Below are positions 34,501 to 49,500 of a DNA stretch of 64,000 bases, one piece after another. Source of the stretch: Istiophorus platypterus (lineage: Eukaryota > Chordata > Actinopteri > Istiophoriformes > Istiophoridae); contig CM029124.1 of NCBI GenBank assembly GCA_016859345.1, forward strand, positions 7,996,501 to 8,060,500. The letters run 5' to 3'. The position numbers were made by a program, and so were the translations under genes. The notes beneath the pieces were generated by a model. The model had not been told where the DNA came from and searched no databases. It saw only the letters and a list, made by a program, of their open reading frames with translations. The first letter of the stretch is position 1. Every line of letters starts with the position of its first letter.

Positions 34501-37500
34501 TAGTGCAATATGAACAAATTTGATAGTAATGGATTTTTCCACCCACTATTTTTCTTATTCTTACTTATATGATAATCATGATAATCTGATAATCATGCTG
34601 TTACAACTACAGTTCCTATAATTCTTTGGGTGAAGATCGAGATTTCTACCATTTTCCCCTGTTAAAAGTTTTTTTTTTTTTTTTTTTTTGGGGGGGGTCC
34701 ATATCCGATTCTCAGATCTATGGATAGAGGGTGTTGTATAAAACTGACTTGAAATCACCCCGAAAGTATTAAGTCACGCCAAATCTAAAATGCATTATGT
34801 CTGTATTCACTTCAGTTATGGCTCAGAGGAGTAGAGTTTTTGTAGCAAATCAGGGCAATGAATGTACTTTAAAACTACTGTAGCTGCCTCTGTGAGCTTG
34901 ATTTTGCCAACTGGTCCAGCTCAGGCTTTTCTTAAAACTGAGACTTCTGAACTACTTCAGGTTGCTGAAAACACACCTTATTAGACACCTTATTAGACCT
35001 CTGAATATTCTTGCTGGTGCAAAACTCGCAAGTTCACTAAATTAGGTGAAATACCTAGTTGGGAATCTGTGACTGAGTTTTACTTGAGGCTAACTGGTTT
35101 CTCCATAATTGGGCTGCCTGAAAATAAAGAACCTCACCCTTTTGACAGAACTGGTTTCTCCATAATTGGGCTGCCTGAAAATAAAGAACCTCACCCTTTT
35201 GACAGAACAAAACACAGTCCGAACCCATCATCGGGTATGGCTCCACAAAATGTAAACAATTACAGACTGACACGAACACTAAATCCTGTCTACCTCTGAT
35301 ATTCAAAAAATGGTGTGCTTTAGAAAGCGGGTTTCAACTATTTTAATGAAAGCAAACCAAACAAGGACCAAGCCTTTCACGCCTAGAGGCCGGAAGCTGC
35401 CCACATGCAGGTCATCCCAGTGTTTCACGAGTCTGTTGTGTAATTGAAGAATAGGTTTGTGTCTGCAGCAGCCAGTGTGTCCATCAGCAGCCATGTCTCC
35501 TGTTGAAGTGCTCTACAGCTAAAAATGTAACGCTACATGCTCCCAAATTCCAAAGTCTCGATAAGATGGATGATACAGTCAAGTTCAGGCCTGATGCTAC
35601 TGAGACTTTTGCAATGATTTCTAATCAAGTACAGATATAGCCAGTCAGAAAGAGAGGTCGTTTATTCATCTGTGTGGAGAATCCTGTGTCCTGACAGAGT
35701 TGTGACAAGCATAGTGTTTTGATAATAATCAGCAATGTTCCTCAACTGCAATTTAATCTACTCTGCGCCTTTCAGGATTGATGGGTCTGGTTTAATACAG
35801 CGACACACCTACAGCAACAACATCTAAAAAAATTAGTATGTTTAGTCTGGTGTGTCGTTGTCTGAGAGTAAAAATGCAACTGTCATGCTTTCAAACATCA
35901 GCCTTTCAAGGATATTTATGGATTTAATGATTGCCCAGTAATTCTGCTAGACTGATTGACTGACTGACAGACTGCTGATACAGGGTGCCTACGTGCTCAT
36001 GCACAGTCAGGTGGCTTTTGAATTGGTTTCAACTTGTGAGCGTGCACGTCAAGCCTGGATGCCAGAGCACGTCAGTAGCAGTTAGCAAACTTACCGTCAC
36101 TCCTAGTCTGACCTCCAAGCAGGCTTTTGTAAAAAGCATCACAAAGCTTAAGTGTTTCAGGGTAACATCACAGGGTGACTGTAGATGCACCGAACAGCGC
36201 TTTGCAAATAGAAATGACATTTATTCTCAGGTTAGCGCAAAGATGTTGCTTTAAATATCACAAGGTCAATTGGAAAATATATGGAATTAAACAAGTTAAA
36301 TGTAAGGTGAGGTTAACTGCGGTGCACATGCGCGCTCACACACGCACACACATGCACTGACCAAAGTCTATGTCCAGCAGTGCTGCATTGGCCCCTTCCA
36401 CCAGGATCTTCTTAGGAGGACCGTGAAGAGCCTCGTACATGTAGTGCACGCCATCCTTCACCATGGGCTTGATCCGCTCCACGTAGTCCTAAAAATCATC
36501 AAGATGAGTTACTGCCCAGATGAAGATTTTATGCTTCCAGAATTATTTTTCTGTTTAATTCTTATTACCTTTAATTTGACCAGCTCTCCCTCTATGTCGA
36601 TCTCCAGAGTGGGGTACATAACCTTGTACTGCTTGGCCAATACGTTATACCTGTAACAGGTAACATTAATCCATTCATGGAGATTCCTGATTGTGTTTCC
36701 ACAACATCTTGAGAATTGTGAAGATTAAGGCAAACTAGACCAATGAAGGGGAAAGATATTTTTTGTACTACACTCTAAATGGTGTGTGGCTGTGGAAAAA
36801 GTGCCAACAGGTGGGTAGTGTTACATGTAAAGTTACAAGGAAAGAGTGACCACAGCTGCAAAGACAAGTTAATAAGGCTGCAGTTTGTGTAGTGTGTGTG
36901 CGTCTAAGAGCGAGTATTGTCTCTATCATAAGATCTGGCAGATTAAGGACTGAATGACCAGTTTTATTTAGATAACAAAGGTGTTGTTTGGTCTGAGTGT
37001 TGCCAGTGCGTCCCCCTCCTCAAATGATTTTTCCTGTCTGCACCTTTTTCTTTGCTGTGTGATACAGTCTCCATGCCCAGCCTGATGCTGTGAGGGGGAT
37101 TAGGTTACAGCTGGTTATAGTCCTTATCTCTGTTTAAGATATATGTTTGACAACAGCTGGTTTATATTGCAGCTTTACTTGCCATTGCCACATAGTGGCA
37201 AGGTCATCAAGTCACATGTCAGTTGTTCCTATACAGAGATGTTCTTCTTAAAGAGATAAATTGCCATTGATTTGAAAGAGGCCAGTCTTGCGATCCAGTG
37301 GGGATGCCAAGGCAGAGGGCTCTGGCAAAAAACAAAAAAAGACACAGGACTGCAACATGATGTCATCTGGCAAGACTGTGAGCTTTACAAACCACTGTGC
37401 AGTGTTGTGGCATCTTATAATCCTTTAAATTCAACAAACTGTTATTCAAACTGGAACCTCCTGGATCACATTTCAAAACTACTTGCCTGCTTGCTTTATT

Positions 37501-40500
37501 TTATCTTAGGGTTGCTTTTTGGTCTGAACCCATGCTTAGAGCTGCGTTCTTCTGTTCAAAATGCAGACAAAGCTCTGAGTTCCTTCAAAGGTTCTTGGAA
37601 AAAAAAAAATGGAGCTAGGGGATGTGAGGAAGAAATGAGGGTACAGTTGATGAGTTCCCTGGTTTAAGGAAAAGTTCCAGCGATAGAAAGGGGCATGGTG
37701 AGGCATGGAATAAATTATTACTCACAGACTTTAATTAATTAGTAATCCTGGTCTTTGGAGAGAATTATCGTTAACACACTGAGCAAAGCTACTTAAAATA
37801 CAGATTTCATTAGAGCCCCAGAGATATAATCCTGTACTGTTGGAACAGACCTTTCGGAGAACTGAGTGAAGTCAGCCAGCAGGTCACATATCCTGAGACC
37901 GCTACGTGCAGCCTTGGCCGAGTACACCGGACCAATCCCCTTCTTTGTTGTCCCGAGACTGGGCAGGGCCGAAAGAGGAGGGAGGGAAAAATAAAAATAG
38001 AAGAAGCATTTAACATGTGATCTCGATCTACAACATGCCTCTTCACAGTTTCAGGGTTCATCATGCCTTCTTCCTAATTACCGTGAAATCCTCCGGACAC
38101 AGTAACCATCAAGTAATTTTAGCTTGAAAGAAAATCATGGGCTCTTACAGGATCAAAAGCTCATGTGAGCATTCTGCCACTGTGATAACGATTCTAAGAT
38201 AAAACGTACAGAGCTTACAGTAATTCACAGACTGGTGAGTTGGACAGGGCTGTTAACTGAGCACTGTGTGAAAACAAGTGACAGTGTAACCTCACTTAAA
38301 CCAGCTAGTGCTCATACTGTTATCAATCAAGTGACAATAGGCGGAAATTCAACACGGCATCTTTGTAGTCTGTAGCAGACACCTCATATCTTCACACTGA
38401 TGTATCACTTGTAAGTATTTAAAACTTACAAGACTTACAAACTTACAAAACTAGTCAACCATTTACATATGACACAGCTCTCGTAACTCGGCCTATTAAA
38501 AGAAAAGATTGACACAGCAAATATTCTCTCTCCACATGCAAACTACTGAACAAAAATAACCAAAGATCCTCTGTGGTTACTCAGTTTCATCATTAGCAGC
38601 AGCCTGAGTAAAATGAGCAGTGTCAAATCACCTTGGGTTCTCAGTGCATGAATGAAAAGTCAATACATTTTTCATATTTGTTGCCAGGGGTGGAGGAGGC
38701 ACTCTGATCCTTCATTTAAGTAGAAGTGACAATAAGAATGAAAGCAAAACCCCTACATTCAAAAGTTTACCTTAGTATAAGTATCAGCAAGTATAAACGA
38801 AATGTACTTTAATTGTCAAAAGCAGAAAAACAACTTTAAAACACAAACAAACAAACAAACAAACCAAAAAAACAGTGCATTGTGGCAACAAAAATTAAAA
38901 TGCTTTTACACTTTTTCACAGAGAGGGCAGATCCACAAACACGTGCAGAAAAAGAAGTACAAACATGGTGTATCTTTATAATGAACATACATGTTTTCGT
39001 AGCATGTGGCACTGATCTCAGGGCACAGACGGAATCAGTCATGTTTTTTGCAGTAAAATGAGCAGACTGTACATTTGGCACATTAGGGATTAGGAGCCAC
39101 TGTTTCCTGTCGTTCATGCATTTGTAACGAAGGATATTTCAAACCTGTTTTTGTTTGTGTAGATGTTTCTATAGCAACTACAAGAATGGGTTTTGTGAAT
39201 GATCTGAGTGATGCACCAACTAAACCTTTAAGTGTGACCTATTACTTTTTGTTTGTTTTTAGTGGAACTAAAAAGGACAGCAAATCTCCCTTTTGTTTTT
39301 ATGACTCAGACCTGACTTCAGACTAAATTCTGGCTAGTCTATAAGGAATAATATATTATTCAAAAAAGTGTGGTTGAAAATAGAGTTCTGTACCAAGTCA
39401 GTGCTTGCAGGATTATCTTTCTTTGAAATCTGTAAATTGTTTTTCAAGTTTGTGTCCTGAATTTCACATTTTTAAGCTTTCACCTTCAATTCCCCTTTAA
39501 TACCAACTTTTCTAAGGTTTATACATATTTATACAATACATATTCAAGTGTTCTTAAGTAAATGATCTGTTCATTTTGCTTGGTTCTGTAAAACCAATTA
39601 GTAAGATTGAATCTATCTAGCTAGCAGCTGGAGAGTGGTCTTTTTTTTCCACAGTTTTCCACAGTTTTTTCCACAGCCTAAAAGCTGTTTACAGTTTCAG
39701 AGTTAACAGATACAAACTTTAATTTTTTATTTATTTATTTACTTTTTACACAAAACTAAGATCACTAGTACAAAACCAATATTTTAAGCTTATTTTTTTG
39801 ATGGACATAATAGTCTTTAAATCTAGAATCAGAGCAGGATATCCACCAGCCTGTCTAGCAATCTGCTGAAAGCTTAAAATGACTGTGCCCTGGTGAAAAT
39901 GCATTCTCTCTCTCTAACACACACTGACACACAGACAGACACGCACGCACACAGTAGCCGGCTGGGTGTTTGGGGCTTTGGTTGCTGAGCTGGTAAACAC
40001 AACTCAGCTTTGAATAGGAATACACTTGGTCTCTCTGGAGCTTAGTATTCAGGGCCGCTCCTCAGACTCGGCTTAACATTCCACACATTCACTGATATGA
40101 TTCACCTGCCAAGGCAAATAATGTTTTGGAAAAAAAACAAACCGCAACAACCGTTTTTAAATGGTGTGAAATTAATAAAAAAAATTAATACCTGGATCTT
40201 CACTTCATGAAACACTTGTCCTTGTAAAGAGGCTGAAAAAATGTGACCCTGAACAGGAACCTACTGGTTTTTCCAGTCTCTTAGTGACAAAGCTTTGCAA
40301 GTGCCTCTGCCTGCTGTTCATAAAATTCACCTGCTCGAGGGCTGATACTCTCTCTGTCTTCTACCTTCTCTGAGGATGCCTCCAGGCAGCGCAGTGCTCA
40401 GATTATATGCATGTGGAAAGACATTTATTTACAGACAGAATGTGAAGACGAATGTGTGTGCAACTTAATATGGGATTAAATGTTGATTTTCTTTTTCATC

Positions 40501-43500
40501 TTAATTAAAGATTATCTCTGAAAAAACAGATATATTATTATGTGAATGTGAATATGTTGGTGGTCATATTAGTTGTATGTTGGTGCTAAATCAAGAACTG
40601 ATGTTTTTTTTTTTTTTTATCCATGACCTGCTTTAGTCTTGTGATGTAATTTATGTATGTATGTATGTATTTGATCATGGGACAAAATGTATATTCAAGT
40701 CTATGGGCGCTATACTTGGTGCTGACAGCGACTCACAAGAGTCACGATATGTCTGGGAAAATGACTCGACTTCCAGGTTGGTGAACATGGTGTGAGTGAG
40801 TGAGTGAGTGAGTGTGTGTGTGTGTGAGTGTGTATGTGTGTGTGTGTGTGTGTGCGTGTGTGTGTCAAAGCCATTTTTAAGGCAACAGGTGTCTTACTTC
40901 TCGCCTGCTTGCTCTTGCCTCTGCTGTTCCTGAACGCCATCAACAGCTTGGTGGAAGTCAAACACTGCGGAGGAGGGAGAGAGGGGACACACACTCTCAC
41001 ACACCTCAGAGAAAGCAGGGCTCATCACACATCCATGCACACATACGCATTTTTACATGCGTACAAACATTCACACAAAGATAAAAAAAAAAAACAACAA
41101 CAACAAACCTAGTAGGACTTACCAATATGTGCTCTGTCAGAGATGATCAGCCTCTTTTCCCAGTCTTTTAAACCTACACACATAAATACACTTTGAGCCT
41201 CCAGACCATAAATGAAAACACAATCTAGTTTTGCCTGTCACATGCCGTATTTTTTAATAGAAATGTACACTACTCACTTTTTCCTTTGCGTTTGTTCTTT
41301 TCTGCCTCTTCAAACAGTCCTGGAAGGTGGATCACTACACCATTGCCTGAGGTAAAAAACAAACAAACAAACAAAAAAAACAACAGATTAATACTGAGTT
41401 TGATGGTTGCGTCAAAAGAGGAAGCTGTTTCATACAAATTCATGACAACTTTTTTTAGGCACAATTCAACGTGAGTTACGCAACCTTTTTTGCCTTCGTT
41501 CCAGTCATTTTTCAAGCAAAAATGGTGACAAATGTCAAACATTCCCTGACTGAAGCCTCTAGGCTGACAGGATTTGCTGCTTTTCTTTGCCATATTTCAT
41601 TGTAAAACTGAATATTTTGCGGTTGTGGGGAAATGTGTTTGAACAAAAAAGTTGTTTTGAGACCTCCACTTTGGCTCTGCTTCTGCTCAAAGTTGGGTTG
41701 GGAATTCGCTCTTGTCTTTTTTGATGTTTCATAGACTAAACCATCAATCAAACAGATGCTTGGCAAATTAATCGATAATGAAAATAATTGTTAGTTGCAG
41801 CAATAAAATGTACTCATTTCCTTAATACAACTACAGATGAATGGATTGCCATTTTGTGACTTTTGTTTTCCAATTTAGTAGTATAAGGTGTTTTTTTTCC
41901 TTTGAGACACAACAGCTGCGTGTCAGATGTCATCTGTATGCAATGAACACAGTCTTCTGTCTGCCTTTGTTGTAACTTGCAGGCTGTCACGCGATTGTAC
42001 AGCTTACAGGATGTATTTCTGTTGGATAGAGCTGGCCCGAATGATGCCAGTTCACAGGAGTGTTCAGATAGCTGGTATTAATTATCTTTTTAATTAGGTT
42101 GCATTAAGTGGAGGAGGTGTGGTAATTACTTTGACCAGATTAAATGTAAGAAATGTGGAAAAAAGACTAAAAAAAAACCCACCAAAACACACTCTTTCAA
42201 TAACACTGCAGGGGTAAATGTGGGAAACGCAGATATAAACCATTTGTAGCTTAGGAGTGCTGGAGGCCATGAATGTAGTTTTATACACAGGGACTCGAGT
42301 GACAGTGTAATAAAGAGAGACATGTGTCCATACTGGGACAATAAATTAATTATAATAACACTAGGAATACAAATGATCAATCTTTGTCTCTTCTTCTGTC
42401 TCACTGTTTGAAAAATACGCACTACCAAGTAACAGCAATAATAATAAATGCTTGCGTATTGCTGCAAGAGCAATCTAGATTTTCTTTGCCAATGACACAC
42501 AGATGTCAAAGTAACTGTTGAGATATTTTTAATGTGGAACAAAGTGGTGGACTGACTGACTGACAGGCCATATTGGCATCCATAAAAACACCCACATGCA
42601 CAAAAAACGGCACTGTCAAGGAGCAGAAGCTAAGCTGTATATTTCCAGTTTGGTCTCTGTTCCCAGAGAAACAATCCTTTCACAGCTGTTAATGGACAGT
42701 AGTGATGAGAAAATGCATAGCACGAATGACAATCCAGTTCACTGTCCACCCTACATGGCACAGACAAAAACAAAAACCAAAACAAAAATGAAATAGTGAT
42801 CTCGAAACCCGAGAGAGGAAATGGATCACATCTACAGTGGAAACCAAAAGTAATTACCTCAGCTCAGTCACTGCATTGAAGTCTATGCCTCCAGTAAAGT
42901 TCATTGTGAAGCGCATGAATTAGCGGAGAGAGTAAGAGCCCTCGCAGAGCTGTTGGGCCCTTTGGGTTAAAACTAAATGAACCTATTGTTATAAAAATGC
43001 TCTGCACAGTGTGTACTCCTGGAGTAAATGGTTGCCTTTTAACAAGAACAGCTCAGAAAAGGCTTCTTGTGATAAAAAAAATGAAATGAAAAATCATGAG
43101 AAAACACAATTGAATAGTTGATCATGCAGTTCCTTAAAGGAAGTAAAGAAAAAAACTGTACTGTACTGCACTGTAATAAAGTGTTTTCTGTAATATTTGT
43201 CCCATTTCTTTTCATTAATAAGACTGAAACTATGAAAATAATAATAGTGCACAGCGAATGTGCTGAGACACCCTCGATTCATTTGCATGTCACATCTGAA
43301 GCACTCTGCTCCAAATCCCTCTAAGTGTTTGAGCCTGAAGAAGTAACATTAATGTGTCATATATCAAAGAGGAAAAAGCACAAGCGCGATTAAGTATCGA
43401 AAGATCGTACGGCTATGCATGCAGATGTGTGGAGGTTTAGGAGCCAGAGAGAAAGACGCCATTAGCTAATGAAGTTACTGCAGATGAGTGGATGCAGTGG

Positions 43501-46500
43501 AGCCTGCAGTCTGGCTCGGAGTCAAGCTGATCATACTTGCTGTAGCAGTCCTCAAAATGGTGGCTGTAAAAGCGATGGCGAGCATCAAGCAAAATAATAA
43601 AAAAAAAAAAAATTGTCGATCAAGAAAATATTGAGAAAAGATAGCCTTGGAATTGTGTGTAATTGTGCGAGAGCAAATAGTGTTTGTGTGTTTCTGTAGA
43701 TTGCACAAATGTGAATTTAAGTGTTTCTGCGTGCTTGCATCTGTGGGCATTACACACCAATGAAAGCAGTGACCTTGGGGTTGATGATGCCGCTGGGGAG
43801 GAGGTGAAAGTCGTACTCCACTGAGTCGACCACCACTGTGTGGCCTGCAGAAGAGACAAGCAGAAACACAGAGAGGCATGAGACTAATGGAGGCTCTGCA
43901 ACTTTGTTTTAAAAGCAAATATACATACAGCTGGCTGCCATCTGTCATAAGAAGTGTTGGCACCATGGATTGAATATTAAAACTGAGGGCATTTCCTGTC
44001 CCATCATTTATATAAACAAAAACCAAACAAATAAAAAAAAAAAAAATTGTCGATCAAGAAAATATTGAGAAAAGATAGCCTTGGAATTGTGTGTAATTGT
44101 GCGAGAGCAAATAGTGTTTGTGTGTTTCTGTAGATTGCACAAATGTGAATTTAAGTGTTTCTGCGTGCTTGCATCTGTGGGCATTACACACCAATGAAAG
44201 CAGTGACCTTGGGGTTGATGATGCCGCTGGGGAGGAGGTGAAAGTCGTACTCCACTGAGTCGACCACCACTGTGTGGCCCGCGTTGTTGCCGCCCTGCAG
44301 GGAAGAGACAAGCAGAAACACAGAGAGGCATGAGACTAATGGAGGCTCTGCAACTTTGTTTTGGCGGGGCCGAAAGGCACGCGCAATAGTTTGGGCAAGT
44401 ACCAAAAAGCAAATATACATACAGCTGGCTGCCATCTGTCATAAGAAGTGTTGGCACCATGGATTGAATATTACGTGAAAGATCTACGAGTCCCTGCACC
44501 GAAAAACTGAGGGCATTTCCTGTCCCATCATTTATATAAACAAAAAAAACCAAACAAACAAAAAAAAAAATCTAGGACAAACTTTATAGTCAGTAAAGGT
44601 CTCAAACCTTAGAATCATATCCACAAGCCCTAATAATACTCCAGCAAAGGATATGTAGCGGGAGGAATGACGTGCTACCACTTTGCTGGCAAAAAAAAAA
44701 AAGCAGCTGCACTTGGATGACGAATGACAACTTGCAACTTATTTTACTTTAATATGCATCTCACAGTTTTAACTCTGTGGCTCATCTGCTATTATCTGTT
44801 AAAGCCCCAAAAGAGAAGACCTGATAAAAAAAGATTCATTTTTATTCTACTAAACGCAATTAGAAAAACAATTAGGAGACATTCAATATAAGTCACTCTA
44901 CTAGTTTTGTTATGTTTAATAATGCAACAATTAATTGATAATCGATTTATTGATAGATTAAGGAATTATTTTGAAACTATTATGTTAGTCCACTTCCAGC
45001 TTCTCAGGTGTGAGGATTTGATATTTTTCTTTGTTAGTAAACTGTATTTCTTTGGGTTTTGAACTGCTGGTGGAACAAAACAAGATATTTGAAGATGTCA
45101 CCTTGGGCACCTTGTTAGTTACAGTGGCAATCATGTACAGTGCATGCATTTATTCGGATGTTTCTCAGAGACAATCACAAACCCATTCTTGTTAATTAAG
45201 TGAGTTAACCATCCGGATATAGAAGTAACACAAGCTAAATGTTAAAAAGGTGTAAAAAAAGGACTCTTCAATACTGAACCATGACTTCACACTGATTTAG
45301 TTTGAATATTAGAACATGTCCAGTGCTCAATGGGAACAAAGACTACGGACTGTATTTAACACTGAAAATATGTGTGTGCTGGGTGCTAATCTGCATAAAA
45401 CATACAGGCTTGCAGATGATTTAGCACAGCTGACCATGGAGATAAAAATCCAAGAGTGGCGCCTAGAAAAGGAACAGTAGGTTCTGACCTGCTTCCTGAT
45501 CGGACCTGCTTTGTTCCTATGCTGTTTTAGAGTCAGCGATTTTACACTCTGCAGCTAATAAACTTATGAACAGAGGGAAAAAAAACAAAGGAGGATATTA
45601 GCAGTGAAAAGCAAGGCTCGTAAAACTAAGTTTAGAAAAGGAAGGGGCAAATGAGCTAAGCAACGTATCTGGCGTTATTTTTTCCTGTGATGATAACGCA
45701 GCTGCAGATCCATTCATGCCTCTGTAGCTTGCGTCACTGCTCACTACCTGAGGGGCCAGTTCAACTTAGGCCGTCCTGTGACCAGGACGTGCTCCTAATG
45801 CTGTAGCCTGTGGATATAAATCAAGCCTAGCATGTGCTTCAGCCACATGGAGTTATTCCTGGCCATAGCAGTACCCTGAAGGTGGAGAGGGGGGAACAGA
45901 TGGAGGGGCAGAGGCCTCTCCTTTTTAAATACTTTTACGACCCCCCCCCCCCCCATGAACCTAACTCCATTTCTCATACAGTCCCTGATCAGCCTCTTAT
46001 TCCTATTACGTGAAACTCAACCTTTGATAATCAGCCACCTGCTCGTGTACTGTGGTTTGTGCACTGCTATAGCAGCACATATTATCACCTCTGTGTTGAG
46101 ACTACAATAAGAGGTCCAAAGTAGAGATGAATGCATCTATGGAGGTTCTAGTATGAAATCTGAATGACATTTGAAAGACTGATGAATGTTTATCTAGTAC
46201 ATCTTAAATAATAAAAGGAAGAATCTTGGGAAAAGCCTGAGTTTACCGTTAGTGTTAATGGAGCAAGGCATGCTACCTGTTCTGGACCTGTGACCCTACT
46301 CCTGACCAGGGATTAACACGGCATGTGAATATGCCCTCATTTAATAAGAAACTGCAGATATGGGTTACAATTATGGCTACAACGCCTCAGACGTTGGAAG
46401 TAGCTCACTGATTCATTGATCCACAGAAAAGCTTTCAGTATTATTTCCCTCAGCTCAATGGATCGCTACTGCAACTTACAGTACATGGTTTCGGTTTCAC

Positions 46501-49500
46501 ATCTCGCCACTTCGCTGTTCTGTTTTCCTCTCAAAGCTCTCACGAGTTGTTTTGTGTTGTTCCTTGTTTTCTGTATTTTCTGTTTGTTCTTGTGAGTTTT
46601 AATTATCAAATTAATCCCTTGACCGTGATTAATCCATTAATTGCTTTGACTATAAAATGTCACTAATCAGCGTAAAAGCTCTATGATCAAATATTTTGTG
46701 ATTTCTTCAGATCTTGTTGAAAAGTCTAAAACAAAATTGTGTTAATAACAATGTTAACCAAGTATGAAAAGGAAAAGGAGCAACTGCTCAAATCTGAGAA
46801 GCTGGAAGAAGCAAATGTTTGGTATTTTTGCTTAAAAGAAAAAAAATTCAATTAATAAATTAATCAAGTGTTTCAATTTTATCATGCAGATTTTCTGCAA
46901 AAGTCCCTTGCTTTACTATTACAATCCGTTACAGACTTTTGTTGTGTCTGACAGAACCAGATTGAATGTCTGCTCATTATCTTATTTCAAACTCATTTGT
47001 TGTGTATCACACTGTGTCTCTGAGCAGCAAGGTGCCACGGTGAGGACAGAAACCGCCTGCTGAATAGGTTCAAGGTCTCAGGTTCAAGCCCTGATGTTGG
47101 CAACTACCTATGCTCTTTAAATATTGTTAATAAAGAAACCAAGGCTACTTTTGTGTGCCATTTCATGCAGGCAGATCTGTAGGTATGTGGGTATTTCTGG
47201 CAGGCGGGTTTGACCTCTGTACATGATATATAATGTGTGCTTATCTAAAGCCTGACTGAAGACTGACTGAAGACTGATTTTATCAGCCGATGTAAGCTAA
47301 CTGCTGATATATATCCATTTTGGTATTTTTCAACAGTCAATAGGCGCTAGAGGTATTTTATTTCCAGTGTTGGTATAAGGTAGTTTGTGCATAAGAGAGC
47401 TCAGCCAGTCCACTGCCGGAAACATACTAGTTCACTGAGCACAGCATAGCAGAGTCAATGTTTACAGATGTGTTTCTTCCTAGTAAGGTGTTCACTACCT
47501 CCACCAAGGAGGTTATGTAATCACCCATGTCTGTTTGGTAGTTTGTTTATTTTTCAGCAGGATTACACAAAAACTACTGCACAAATTTGCCCTGAGCTTG
47601 ATGGATGGATGGGGCATGGGCCAGGGGAGAGCCCATTATAATTTGGGGCAGACCTGAATCCTTTACTATTATTTGAATTTTTCCCTTGAAGTCTGGTGCA
47701 TGTTCTGTGACAGTGGCCTTGGCAAAGGTCTGCGCACTACTGAGTGCATTTACTAGATGTATGCTGTAATACATTACCTCAAAGATAATAAACCATAACC
47801 CCTCATTTTTCCTTTTTTTATAGCCTAACTAAGGCTGACAGCAGTCGTGTCAGCTGCTATGGTCCGTTGAGATACAGGTTTTGTTTTTTTTTTGGTACAT
47901 TTTTAATTACTTCATTCTGTCTCTCTGTGTAGTTTACGGGACAAACACACCATTTCCTTTTTTGTGTTTTTAAGTGATGAAGCATGATATGGATATGTGA
48001 TATCTAAAAATATCGACTACAGCTACACACACAGCTACCAACTGGTGCTTCTAGGATTTTAGAGGTCCGGACTGTGAGGGACACAGGGCGAGACTGCTAG
48101 CGAAGCCTAATTTATAAAAAGATCAACACTATCAGCACCAGCACTTCACCGCTCACTCACACATCAACAAGCCCCCAACTAACCTACACACATGCACTGT
48201 TATGTATGGACAGGAAGCTGTGCAGGACCACTGCCAGTAAGTGGGGCACTTTTTCACGTCTGCTGCCTTGGTGGAAGGGCAAAAGCTAATGATAATTTTC
48301 ACTTTTGAATAATGTGTTGGTTATCCTCTGAATTTAATCAATTTTAGTCTACGAAACATCAAAAAGAAGAGAAAAATGCACATGGCAATATCCCAAAAGC
48401 CAGAGTGACATCTTGAAATTGCTCATTTTGTCTGACTGACAGTCAAAAACCTAAAGATTTTATTTATAATCACATATGATAAAGTGGGAAATTCTAACAG
48501 CCGAGAAGCTGCCATTTTTGCTTTACAATGATTATTCAAAATGAATAATCAATTATCCAAACAGCTTCTTTTCACATAATTAATTTAATCTGTTAATTAC
48601 TGTTAAAGCTCTGGTACTCTGTTATTTTTGTGGCTTCTTAAATTTTAATAGTTGAATAGTAACTAACTTAGTCTTCTATGGCTGTAAACAGATTATCTTT
48701 TTGTTTCAGGCTTCTGGTTGGACAAAGCAATACATGGAAAGACCAATGGATTAAATTTTAAAAGACACACACAAAAATAAATCACATTAATTGACTGAAA
48801 AAAAAAGAAAAGTTTAATGCAGCCCTAAATGTCAGCAGGACTTGCCTCTTAGCACTAAGTGAGGCTGATGGGAAGTGTTGGGCCAACAGACAGACTGACA
48901 CTGCCACTCCAAATGCCAAATGTCAAAGATAATTTAGAGACTGTCTGTCCACCAAAGAGCACTGACGCAATGAAACATGTTCTGCCCAGTTCATATCTCG
49001 GCTAAAGACTGAATTATCGGGGGAGAGAAAATGCTGAAAATAATGCATTTCTGAACAAAGGCTAGTAAGCCAATTTTTCAGATCAATCTAATCTTTCGCA
49101 AGAGTCAGTGTAACTCCATAATAAACACTTAAAACATATTAAGTTAACCGTGATGGATCCCATTTCTCAAGGAAATTTCAAACCTTTAAAAGTGGCCATA
49201 ACCGATATCTTATTATGTCAATATATCAAATGACAATGTGAAAGGGGTTGCTCCTATAGTGATGAGCCTACAAAGAATTATCACCTGAATCTGCAGCTCC
49301 TCTCAGCTGTGCGGTGCATTGTAGTGACCTTTGGCTCATTGTTAGCTGTCCGGGCCACAACTTTACTGTTTAGGTTCAATCTCACTGCCCTCCTTCCATC
49401 ATTTTCTGATGCAACAGGGAGCTTCTTTCTTTTTTATCATAAAAGACAGACACAGTTAGGATCTAGTTGGTGAGCACATTGGAACATTTAGCAGATAAAG

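Larger units (their letters stand above)
43611..44571. repeat. Tandem duplication around adss2 exon 2
   Basis: Two direct copies start AATTGTCGATCAAG after poly-A runs, at 43611 and 44045. The left copy lacks three blocks of about 18, 43 and 30 bp that the right copy has; elsewhere they look near-identical. Poly-A at both junctions suggests slippage or unequal exchange. An assembly error is possible. Confidence 0.9.

Noticed and set aside
47023..47100. tRNA gene
   Set aside because: A- and B-box-like words are present, but arms do not pair; a SINE remnant fits better.
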